Below, piece by piece: positions 1-5,557 of a DNA stretch of 6,334 nucleotides. The position numbers and the translations under genes are program-made. The notes under the pieces were generated by a model. It was not told where the DNA came from and made no database searches. It saw only the letters and a list, made by a program, of their open reading frames with translations. Source of the DNA: Candidatus Methanophaga sp. GoMg3.2 (GTDB lineage: Archaea; Halobacteriota; Syntropharchaeia; Alkanophagales; Methanospirareceae); assembly GCA_013180565.1 (NCBI GenBank), contig QBUN01000286.1, positions 1-6,334 of the forward strand, read 5' to 3'. The number at the start of each line of letters is the position of its first letter. The stretch's first letter is position 1.

Positions 1-9
1 CCTCCTCCT
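1..9 (-). promoter_or_regulatory. Ribosome binding site of a further minus-strand gene beyond the left edge
   Basis: The minus strand ends in AGGAGGAGG, about 25 bases after the stop of the ATPase gene. A gene should start within about 5-10 bases outside the window, probably in the same transcript as the ATPase. Confidence 0.5.
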
Positions 10-33
10 ACTCTACTTGTAAAAGAAAAAGTG

Positions 34-1422
34 TCACACAAAAGCGGTGAGCTTCAATTTAAGCGTGTCTTCTGTGATGATATTCTCCACGCAATGTAAT
101 TTGGTATCCGGGCGATCGCAATAAAGGACTACAGCTCTATCAAGCACAGTCAGGTCAAACCGATTAGATACCATGTGACGCAGCTCGGTGCCCAAAACAC
201 CCTCGGCTGGCATTCCAAATACTGCTACATTTCCCGCTTCCCTTAACTCCATTACCCAATATGAGAACAACTCCGCCATTCTGTCAAGATGACCCGACAT
301 TTTCAACTGATATTGGTACTCTAACAAATCCGTTCCGATACTAACCAGGACCGGAGGTTCCAAATCAGAAATGAAATCAGTCAATACTGGAAAATCTACC
401 TCCATTGATTGGCCTTTCAACACTCTCACGTTCTCTCTTACTTTCTTCTTCTCTCTTATCTCAAATACTGTAAGATACTTCATATAATCCTCTTCCTTCA
501 CGAATGGCAATATTCCCCTTCTTAACCGCCGCTCATCCCAGCCACTACTCAGAATATTCACACAATAAATACCCTGCTGTATAGCGTTTATAATCATTTG
601 TGCGACAATAGATTGGTATCCGAAGATGGATAAATCATCGCCGTATTCTACTATCGTAGTGCTTCCCTTGCTTAATCCGCCTGTCAAAATGGTATCTATC
701 TCTTCGCAACCAGTAGATATGTGTGTAGACGTATTAGGCAGGATCTCTACTCTTCTTGGCTTATCTATCATCCGCCTCGGGAAAGGCCCGAAATACCTGA
801 ATCTACCGCCATCTAAGGTGAACCCGTATTTGTGCTGGTCTATTCTGACACCTCTTAGTTTCTTTAGCACTATTTCCCGACCTCTCCGCTCATGTAAGCT
901 TACACGACTCATCTCTACTATACCATCAACTAAATAATCGAGGACCTCTGTCTTAGTTGTTTCTGATATAAGTATCAAATTCATCTTGTATTCCGTTGCA
1001 TAACTCCTTACCAGGTCGGTTAACACCTTTTCCAGCTCTTCCCTACTCTCTCCTTTACCACCGGACATTATCGCTTCCCAGCTATCCATAACGAGAAGAG
1101 CGGGCTTTTCTTCCTCGCCCAATTTCGTATGTAGGAGATCGGAGAATGAGCGTGGCTTTAGAAACGCTTTTGATGAGAAGTACAACTGCGTTGCATCTAC
1201 CACATGGAACCCGGTACGCTCTTCGAGCCATGGAAATTGTTTGTAAAGTGCGGGGACTGAAACCCGCGAAGAAAGATAGACTGCATTCTCGCCCCCGAAC
1301 TCGTTGAGCATCTCAAATGCAAGCATTGTCTTCCCCGTTCCTGGCTCACCCTTTATCAGCAGCGAATATCCAATACCCGCTGACAGTGCCTTCCTCAATT
1401 CAGGCGGTATTTTACTATTCAT
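34..1422 (-). CDS. GvpD/KaiC/RAD55-family RecA-like ATPase with two domains, the second degenerate
   Basis: This 462-residue soluble protein has two RecA/KaiC-like halves. The first carries a full Walker A loop, GEPGTGKT at residues 25-32, and a Walker B-like strand ALLVMD ending at D113. It closes with KLRGVRID and FTLDGGRFRYF (about 187-211), the usual end of a KaiC/GvpD ATPase domain. An arginine-rich linker (R216, R217, R223, R224) follows. The second half restarts with a KaiC-like STGCEEID and GGLSKGS (236-254), but where a P-loop should stand it reads GDDLSIFGYQ (261-270), so it probably cannot bind ATP in the normal way. Opening, length and layout recall GvpD, which in haloarchaea represses gas vesicle genes by acting on the activator GvpE. 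No gvp gene is near, and related ATPases exist in archaea without gas vesicles, so a regulatory or signalling role is only inferred. The ATG at 1422 fits the family's short N-terminus. No clear Shine-Dalgarno site precedes it; a TATA-like box lies about 50 bases upstream, suggesting its own transcript. Family assignment is fairly sure, function is not. Confidence 0.85.
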   Translation of the reverse strand: MNSKIPPELRKALSAGIGYSLLIKGEPGTGKTMLAFEMLNEFGGENAVYLSSRVSVPALYKQFPWLEERTGFHVVDATQLYFSSKAFLKPRSFSDLLHTKLGEEEKPALLVMDSWEAIMSGGKGESREELEKVLTDLVRSYATEYKMNLILISETTKTEVLDYLVDGIVEMSRVSLHERRGREIVLKKLRGVRIDQHKYGFTLDGGRFRYFGPFPRRMIDKPRRVEILPNTSTHISTGCEEIDTILTGGLSKGSTTIVEYGDDLSIFGYQSIVAQMIINAIQQGIYCVNILSSGWDERRLRRGILPFVKEEDYMKYLTVFEIREKKKVRENVRVLKGQSMEVDFPVLTDFISDLEPPVLVSIGTDLLEYQYQLKMSGHLDRMAELFSYWVMELREAGNVAVFGMPAEGVLGTELRHMVSNRFDLTVLDRAVVLYCDRPDTKLHCVENIITEDTLKLKLTAFV

Positions 1423-1447
1423 GTTTCTTTAGAAATGATTTATTAAT

Positions 1448-1468
1448 AAAAAAGCCTTTCGCTTTTTT
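1448..1468 (-). terminator. Short hairpin with T-run, possible end of the antiporter cluster transcript
   Basis: A perfect 8-base stem (1448-1455 with 1461-1468; AAAAAAGC and GCTTTTTT) surrounds a 5-base loop. Read on the minus strand it ends in six T residues, which can stop archaeal or bacterial transcription. It sits just after the TATA-like box and at the predicted start site of the ATPase transcript, so it could end the upstream transcript without touching the new one. The stem is mostly A-T, so the call is tentative. Being symmetric, it could also work on the plus strand. Confidence 0.35.
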
Positions 1469-1470
1469 TA

Positions 1471-1479
1471 TTTATATAA
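1471..1479 (-). promoter_or_regulatory. Archaeal TATA-like box ahead of the ATPase gene
   Basis: The minus strand reads TTATATAAA, preceded by a purine-rich stretch (GAAGATATACA) that could serve as the TFB site. With the usual 25-27 base distance, transcription would start near 1449, giving a leader of roughly 27 bases to ATG 1422. The spacer is AT-rich overall, so chance boxes are expected; placement is what supports this one. Confidence 0.45.
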
Positions 1480-1510
1480 TGTATATCTTCTACCTATAAA
1501 TTTAATTTAG

Positions 1511-1576
1511 GACGCAGATTTATACGGATTTACACGGATTTAATTTTTTCTGCGTTAATCTGCGTTAATCTGTGTC
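1511..1576. repeat. Imperfect inverted repeat built from 10-base units
   Basis: The arms are 1511-1538 and 1549-1576 around a 10-base loop rich in T; 20 of 28 positions match as an inverted repeat. On the plus strand the left arm is three related decamers (GACGCAGATT, TATACGGATT, TACACGGATT) and the right arm repeats TGCGTTAATC twice, then TGTGTC. From memory, similar runs of CGCAGATT and ACGGATTT are scattered between genes in many unrelated prokaryotic genomes. This one lies between the end of the antiporter cluster and the promoter of the ATPase gene. The rest of the 195-base spacer holds only the TATA-like box and hairpin listed separately. Confidence 0.7.
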
Positions 1577-1617
1577 AATAATCAATTTTAGTTGGATATT
1601 ATACTTTCTTGTCGTAT

Positions 1618-1884
1618 TTATAATCCGGGTATGAAAAGCATTTCTTCCAAAACGGCTCTAAACGCGTAAAGAAATAGGTAGGCCATCACACAAAGAACGA
1701 CAAAGGCAGCACCCATGAAAAGACCGAAGTAATAACCTACACTCTCCTCCTCTATATCAGGGCAAACTTCCCTTAACAAACTCAATGTCTCAGGATCCGA
1801 GGACCCGAAGTTACGGAGGAGTCTCAGTGTGCATGCCGGACATCGGATAAAGCATTTCATTGCACTGCTGAACTTACTTCCCAT
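1618..1884 (-). CDS. Small single-span membrane protein with an N-terminal cysteine cluster, unknown function
   Basis: I do not recognise this 88-residue protein. Residues 1-48 are polar and hold four cysteines: C11, C15 and C18 (C-x3-C-x2-C, with C15 followed by proline), then C41, also followed by proline. One hydrophobic segment spans about residues 51-75, and a short tail with two glutamates ends the protein. Basic residues before the membrane segment (K4, K10, R14, R21, R24) suggest that the cysteine-bearing part faces the cytoplasm. The cysteines could bind zinc or an iron-sulfur cluster, but the spacing does not match a standard ferredoxin motif, so this is only a possibility. The gene begins 55 bases after the NuoM-like gene on the same strand and has a good ribosome binding site, AAGGAGAT, 8-10 bases before ATG 1884. 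That site and plausible protein character support a real gene. It may be an accessory subunit of the antiporter-like complex encoded upstream. Confidence 0.68.
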   Translation of the reverse strand: MGSKFSSAMKCFIRCPACTLRLLRNFGSSDPETLSLLREVCPDIEEESVGYYFGLFMGAAFVVLCVMAYLFLYAFRAVLEEMLFIPGL

Positions 1885-1892
1885 CTTTCATT

Positions 1893-1900
1893 ATCTCCTT
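1893..1900 (-). promoter_or_regulatory. Ribosome binding site for the 88-residue membrane protein gene
   Basis: AAGGAGAT on the minus strand has its GGAG core 10 bases before ATG 1884. Another ATG closer to the site (1891) opens a frame that stops after five codons, so ATG 1884 is the start. Confidence 0.65.
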
Positions 1901-1939
1901 TTGTGCTTATGTATTTATTATAAACATTTTGGTATACGC

Positions 1940-3433
1940 TTATATTAAACCTATCACCGAGTGGAAAAGCTCCAGGATGGGTTTTGGATACAAACCTATG
2001 ATGATAGATATAACTGCCAGGATAAGAAGAGGAATAGTCATCGTTAATGGCGGATCCCGAATCTTGGTATCATTTGCTAATTCGGGCTTCAAGGGGCCAA
2101 AGAAAATTCTCTTCGCAGCTCCGAAGGTATATACTGCCGTTAATATAGTTGCTAAGATACCAAGAATCGCAATTGCCTGTCCAACGTAACTAGGATATGC
2201 ACCGAAAACGCCTGTAAATAGTATCCATTTTCCTGTAAATCCACTTGTGAGAGGAACGCCAGTGAGTATTGTCGCGGCTGTTATCCAGAGCGTAGCAGTT
2301 ATTGGCATCTTATGTATAAGCCCACCCATCTTCTTCATATCTCGTATCCCCGTTACGTAAACAACTATACCAGCCGTTGAGAAGAGAATGGCTTTCCCCA
2401 GGATATGACTCAAGAAGTAATAGAGCCCACCTTCAATACTCCAGATGGTGAGTGCACCCAACCCAATGACCGAAAAAGAAATCTGGCCGATAGTAGAGCA
2501 AGCACAGAGTCGTTTCACGTCTGTTTGAGCCATTGCGAGTAGAGCACCATGTATTATTGTTATCAGGGCCAGGATCATGATCGGTATGCTGAACACTATG
2601 AGATCATCATGGAGTGGTAAGATGAGAACTCGGACAATCACATAGGCGGCTAGATTAGCATAAATTGTAAGCGACGCGGCTAAGCAGGTGGGTGCTTCTC
2701 CATCAACCCAGGGCATCCAGACATGAAGTGGAAATACGGCCATCTTAATAAATAACCCGATAAAGATCAGTAATGCAACCCAAACAGCTATTGGACTCCC
2801 TGCAAGAGCGTCTAACTCCGAGATTTCAAAGCTGCCTATCTCAGAATAAACAAGCACCGATGCAAACAGGACGAATGTTCCACCTACAATGCCCCATAGG
2901 AAGCACATTACGGCCACTCTAAATCGTTCTATGTAACCAAAGTAGCTTATTAACAAGTAAAAAGGGATAATGAGTAATTCTATAAAGAGATATAGTACAA
3001 TGAGATTCGTAGCAAAGCAAATACCCATAAAAGCTGCGGATACAAGGAGGTATAGCCCGAAATACGCGGTGTAATAGTTAATTTTCGTCTTTTCATCCTC
3101 TTCCCCATATAATATATCTACTCTCTGTTCCATATAGCGGAGTGAGTGAAATGCAAGAGCAGTGCAGATAATATTTATTATCAATGCTATCGGTAGACTC
3201 AAACCGTCCGCTAAGAGACCAAACGATACATAGGGCCCCCATTCGAATCCCTCACTAATTACTGTACCCTGATAAAGTCTGATGCTCATGATGCAGAGCA
3301 GAGCAGTAGTGTATAGTAGAGCAATACCGGCGATAAAAGCTGCTTTTTTAGCTAATATGCGCCGGGTTAAAAGTATGACTATAGCGGCTATAGCAGGTAC
3401 TATTATTGTTTGCGTGAGTATATACGGCATCAT
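1940..3433 (-). CDS. NuoM/MrpD-like proton-translocating antiporter subunit
   Basis: This 497-residue, highly hydrophobic protein is full length for the NuoM/MrpD/MbhH family and should have about 14 membrane helices. It would act as an ion-pumping subunit in the membrane arm of a complex I-like, hydrogenase or Mrp-type complex. Visible family marks are E152 in LYLFIELLIIPFY (the TM5 glutamate), K230 before FPLHVWMPW (TM7 lysine), the GEAPT loop at 245-249, the degenerate DVKRLCACSTIGQ (305-317), K347 in LSHILGKAILF (TM10) and K402 in GFTGKWILF (TM12). The TM8 position that often holds lysine reads IYANLAAY, giving N260. A charged loop, residues 101-118, separates early helices. ATG 3433 overlaps the stop of the NuoL-like gene by 4 bases (ATGA), and GGTGGTGA 7 bases upstream serves as ribosome binding site, so the two genes are very likely translationally coupled. 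Which ion it moves, and which specific complex it belongs to, cannot be decided from sequence alone. Confidence 0.93.
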   Translation of the reverse strand: MMPYILTQTIIVPAIAAIVILLTRRILAKKAAFIAGIALLYTTALLCIMSIRLYQGTVISEGFEWGPYVSFGLLADGLSLPIALIINIICTALAFHSLRYMEQRVDILYGEEDEKTKINYYTAYFGLYLLVSAAFMGICFATNLIVLYLFIELLIIPFYLLISYFGYIERFRVAVMCFLWGIVGGTFVLFASVLVYSEIGSFEISELDALAGSPIAVWVALLIFIGLFIKMAVFPLHVWMPWVDGEAPTCLAASLTIYANLAAYVIVRVLILPLHDDLIVFSIPIMILALITIIHGALLAMAQTDVKRLCACSTIGQISFSVIGLGALTIWSIEGGLYYFLSHILGKAILFSTAGIVVYVTGIRDMKKMGGLIHKMPITATLWITAATILTGVPLTSGFTGKWILFTGVFGAYPSYVGQAIAILGILATILTAVYTFGAAKRIFFGPLKPELANDTKIRDPPLTMTIPLLILAVISIIIGLYPKPILELFHSVIGLI

Positions 3434-5250
3434 AATTTCGTCACCACCCCAAATAATACAAATATTAGAAGGAGAATCATCGCGATAAGTATGTAGATCA
3501 CATTATACGAAATCTCTCGGACCTTGTCTTCCTTTATTTTATTATATATATTCTGGAAGTTCAAAAGTGCAGGAACCCGCTCATGGAATGCATTATCTAT
3601 TCTTGTCTCAACAACTGTCTGTGACTTTGGCGGGATCCCACGGAAAAAAACCGCCATACGCATTAGACGGTTGTCCATATATTTTGCAGTTGCCATCAGC
3701 GGGCCTTCGCAGAACTTTATCACCATTTTCCCGGGTATCCGGTAGAACCAATCGGTGTCAAGCGTAATCGTTGGCGTACCATGAAGCTTGCCCCTTAGCA
3801 GCCAGAACGCTATGAACGTAAAGACGAGGAGTTGACTCATTGCAATTACATGACCCGGTGCATAAGGTTCATAATGAACGGTATATGGAAGAATGTTATA
3901 AAGTATTGCCGGATACACTCCAAGTAGGGTGCATAAAAATGCGGCTATACCCATTGCGGCAAGCATATTCCATGGCGGCTCTCGCGCCTCGCATACTGGC
4001 TTATCCCTCGCGAACCACACACCCCATGGAAGTTTCAAGCCCGTGTGGAGGAAAGTTCCTACGGAAGCGAGTTCAAGCATCAACCATATAGTCGAATAAT
4101 CCCACATAGCAGAGGCCTGGACAACCATTGTTTTACTTATGAAACCATTGAATAGCGGGAATCCTGAAATGGAGAACGCGCCAATCATGTACAGCCAAAA
4201 AGTAATGGGCATGTATTTGTAGATACCACCCAATTCAGTCAGTTTTCTTCGCCCCGTTACCTCGATTACTGCACCCATACCCATGAAAAGCACCGCCTTA
4301 TAAAGGATATGACAGAAAGCATGAGCAGTAGCACCGTTTATCGCCATATTGCCTGCTGCCGTGCCGAAAACGCCCATTCCCACTCCTGCCACCATGTAGC
4401 CCACCTGGGAAATGATATGATACGCAAGCAGTCGCCTTATATCATTCTCAAGCACTGCGAAGACCACACCATACAGTGCCATTATTGCACCTAACCATAT
4501 CAGAATTTCAACACCTGGGAAACCACGTAGCAGCACGTATATCGCGCTCTTTGTGGTAAACGCAGTTAAGAACACCGCGCCTGTAACACTTGCTTCCGGA
4601 TACGCATCCGCCAGCCACGCGCCTAAAGGAGGAACCGCAGCGTTTATGATAAACGCGAGGAATATTAGATAAGTGCCCAGATACTCGCTACCTATGCCCC
4701 AGCTAAAAGAATCAAATGCAATAGAACCACCATTGTGTAAATGTATCAGAATACCGGCTAATAGACATACACCGCCAAAAGAATGCACCATGATATAGCG
4801 GAATCCCGCACCGGATGCCGCTTTCGTCTTGCCATACCAGACTATAAACAGCGATGCCCATGCCATTATCTCCCAGAATAAGAACAAAGTAATGAGATCA
4901 CCTGCGAAAACTACACCAAGCGTGCTTCCAACGTATAATAATGCAGCCACGTGCTGCCAATCCTCTTTTATATGTATTGCATATAGGAACATGCAAAAAG
5001 AAGCGATTACGAATATGTATGCAAATACCATGCTCAGCGGGTCTATTCTGCCGAGGGTAAGCTCATAGCCCATGAATGAGAACTGCCAGAACGGTCCTTC
5101 CCCGAATACCCCTTTGGATATAAGAAGGAGAATTACAAATGCTATCGCCGGGAGTAAGAGTACATATACCTGTTTCACTTTACCCTTTAATAGCGGCACT
5201 AAAAAAGCGCCAAAGAGGTATACGAATCCCGGATGAAACCACTCAATCAC
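3430..5250 (-). CDS. NuoL-like antiporter subunit with C-terminal extension
   Basis: This 606-residue membrane protein belongs to the NuoL/MrpA-D/HyfB antiporter-like superfamily. The core domain covers roughly residues 100-400. It shows E127 in LFLFWEIMAW (TM5), K234 in FTTKSAIYVLLR (TM8), the hallmark DIRRLLAYHIISQVGYM (270-286), H310 and K318 in AHAFCHILYKAVLF (TM10) and K373 in GFISKTMV (TM12). At the TM7 site the usual lysine is N203, in INAAVPPLGAWLADAYPEA. After the core come the LDTDWFYR motif (497-504), also met near the C-terminus of MrpA-like proteins, an amphipathic, charged stretch (about 505-578), and a final membrane helix (about 581-603). This recalls the lateral helix and anchoring helix of NuoL, but homology of that part is inferred. 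The start is GTG at 5250: AGGGGGGTGAT lies 5 bases upstream, and no competing start is as well placed. It is probably one pumping unit of a multi-subunit proton or sodium translocating complex with its neighbours. Confidence 0.92.
   Translation of the reverse strand: MIEWFHPGFVYLFGAFLVPLLKGKVKQVYVLLLPAIAFVILLLISKGVFGEGPFWQFSFMGYELTLGRIDPLSMVFAYIFVIASFCMFLYAIHIKEDWQHVAALLYVGSTLGVVFAGDLITLFLFWEIMAWASLFIVWYGKTKAASGAGFRYIMVHSFGGVCLLAGILIHLHNGGSIAFDSFSWGIGSEYLGTYLIFLAFIINAAVPPLGAWLADAYPEASVTGAVFLTAFTTKSAIYVLLRGFPGVEILIWLGAIMALYGVVFAVLENDIRRLLAYHIISQVGYMVAGVGMGVFGTAAGNMAINGATAHAFCHILYKAVLFMGMGAVIEVTGRRKLTELGGIYKYMPITFWLYMIGAFSISGFPLFNGFISKTMVVQASAMWDYSTIWLMLELASVGTFLHTGLKLPWGVWFARDKPVCEAREPPWNMLAAMGIAAFLCTLLGVYPAILYNILPYTVHYEPYAPGHVIAMSQLLVFTFIAFWLLRGKLHGTPTITLDTDWFYRIPGKMVIKFCEGPLMATAKYMDNRLMRMAVFFRGIPPKSQTVVETRIDNAFHERVPALLNFQNIYNKIKEDKVREISYNVIYILIAMILLLIFVLFGVVTKL
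3441..3448 (-). promoter_or_regulatory. Ribosome binding site for the NuoM-like gene
   Basis: GGTGGTGA stands 7 bases before ATG 3433 and lies inside the last codons of the NuoL-like gene. Together with the ATGA stop-start overlap at 3430-3433 it indicates translational coupling. It favours ATG 3433 over the adjacent ATG at 3430, though either is possible. Confidence 0.6.
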
Positions 5251-5255
5251 TACCT

Positions 5256-5266
5256 ATCACCCCCCT
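5256..5266 (-). promoter_or_regulatory. Strong ribosome binding site for the NuoL-like gene
   Basis: The minus strand reads AGGGGGGTGAT, close to the ideal GGAGGTGAT complement of the 16S rRNA tail, 5 bases before GTG 5250. It supports the GTG start. Confidence 0.75.
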
Positions 5267-5268
5267 GT

Positions 5269-5312
5269 AAATACCAAATGCCAAATCCGAATTGATTTTG
5301 CATTTTGCATTT
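5269..5312. repeat. Imperfect inverted repeat with 7-base micro-repeats, filling the intercistronic spacer
   Basis: The arms are 5269-5287 and 5294-5312, separated by a 6-base loop (cgaatt); 16 of 19 positions match. Each arm is itself periodic: on the minus strand AATGCAA occurs twice in the first arm, and ATTTGGC, ATTTGGT and ATTTACA follow in the second. It begins one base after the stop of the small membrane protein gene and ends two bases before the Shine-Dalgarno site of the NuoL-like gene, so in the mRNA it could form a hairpin between the two cistrons. Its style is that of a dispersed intergenic element, but copy number cannot be judged here. Confidence 0.6.
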
Positions 5313-5313
5313 T

Positions 5314-5550
5314 TCAGCGTTTCTCATAATAATCCTCCTCCTTCTGAAGCCAGTGATGCCCAAGTGCTTTTGACGCAACGATGATGAACACACAGCCAAC
5401 GAAACCGTACACTGCGCTAAAGACCGGTATATTCTCCCACCAGAAGTGCGGATGTAGATGTAAAAACAACATAGCAAGTATCCCCGCCAGAATAGTTGCG
5501 AAAATGCTTATATACAGCAACAGAAACAAAACCCGCATCGTTATCTTCAT
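5314..5550 (-). CDS. Small two-span membrane protein associated with antiporter-like subunits
   Basis: The predicted protein has 78 residues from ATG 5550. Two hydrophobic segments, about residues 7-30 and 44-63, flank a short loop HPHFWWENIP (33-42), and a charged tail QKEEDYYEKR ends the protein. From memory, small proteins with a similar FWW-E-IP loop and an ending like KEDYY occur next to NuoL/MrpD-like genes in other anaerobes. I read it as an accessory or assembly subunit of the same complex, not as a pump. A frame start at GTG 5565 would give 83 residues, but that GTG is itself the end of the GGAGGTG ribosome binding site, so ATG 5550, 13 bases after GGAGGT, is preferred. ATG 5538 is a further option. 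The gene starts 7 bases after the stop of the upstream antiporter-like gene, so co-transcription is very likely. Confidence 0.8.
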   Translation of the reverse strand: MKITMRVLFLLLYISIFATILAGILAMLFLHLHPHFWWENIPVFSAVYGFVGCVFIIVASKALGHHWLQKEEDYYEKR

Positions 5551-5557
5551 CTCTAGT

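Noticed and set aside
21..30. T-rich tract on the minus strand (TTTTTCTTTT) just after the ATPase stop, as a terminator
   Set aside because: A strong ribosome binding site follows only 12 bases later, leaving no room for a new promoter, so read-through into the next gene is more likely.
626..937. Plus-strand open frame of 103 codons opposite the ATPase gene
   Set aside because: Antisense shadow of a well-supported gene, with no ribosome binding site or family signature.
1511..1576. CRISPR-like or tRNA-like structure in the repeat region
   Set aside because: Units are only 10 bases, are degenerate and have no spacers; no cloverleaf or conserved tRNA box is present.
1916..1924. TATA-like TTTATAATA on the minus strand before the 88-residue protein gene
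   Set aside because: Transcription would start about 25 bases downstream, at or past the Shine-Dalgarno site, so that site would be lost. The gene is more likely read from the upstream operon.
5250..5477. Open frame of 75 codons on the minus strand overlapping the small membrane protein gene
   Set aside because: It runs through the palindromic spacer and out of frame over a better-supported gene; its protein has no recognisable character.
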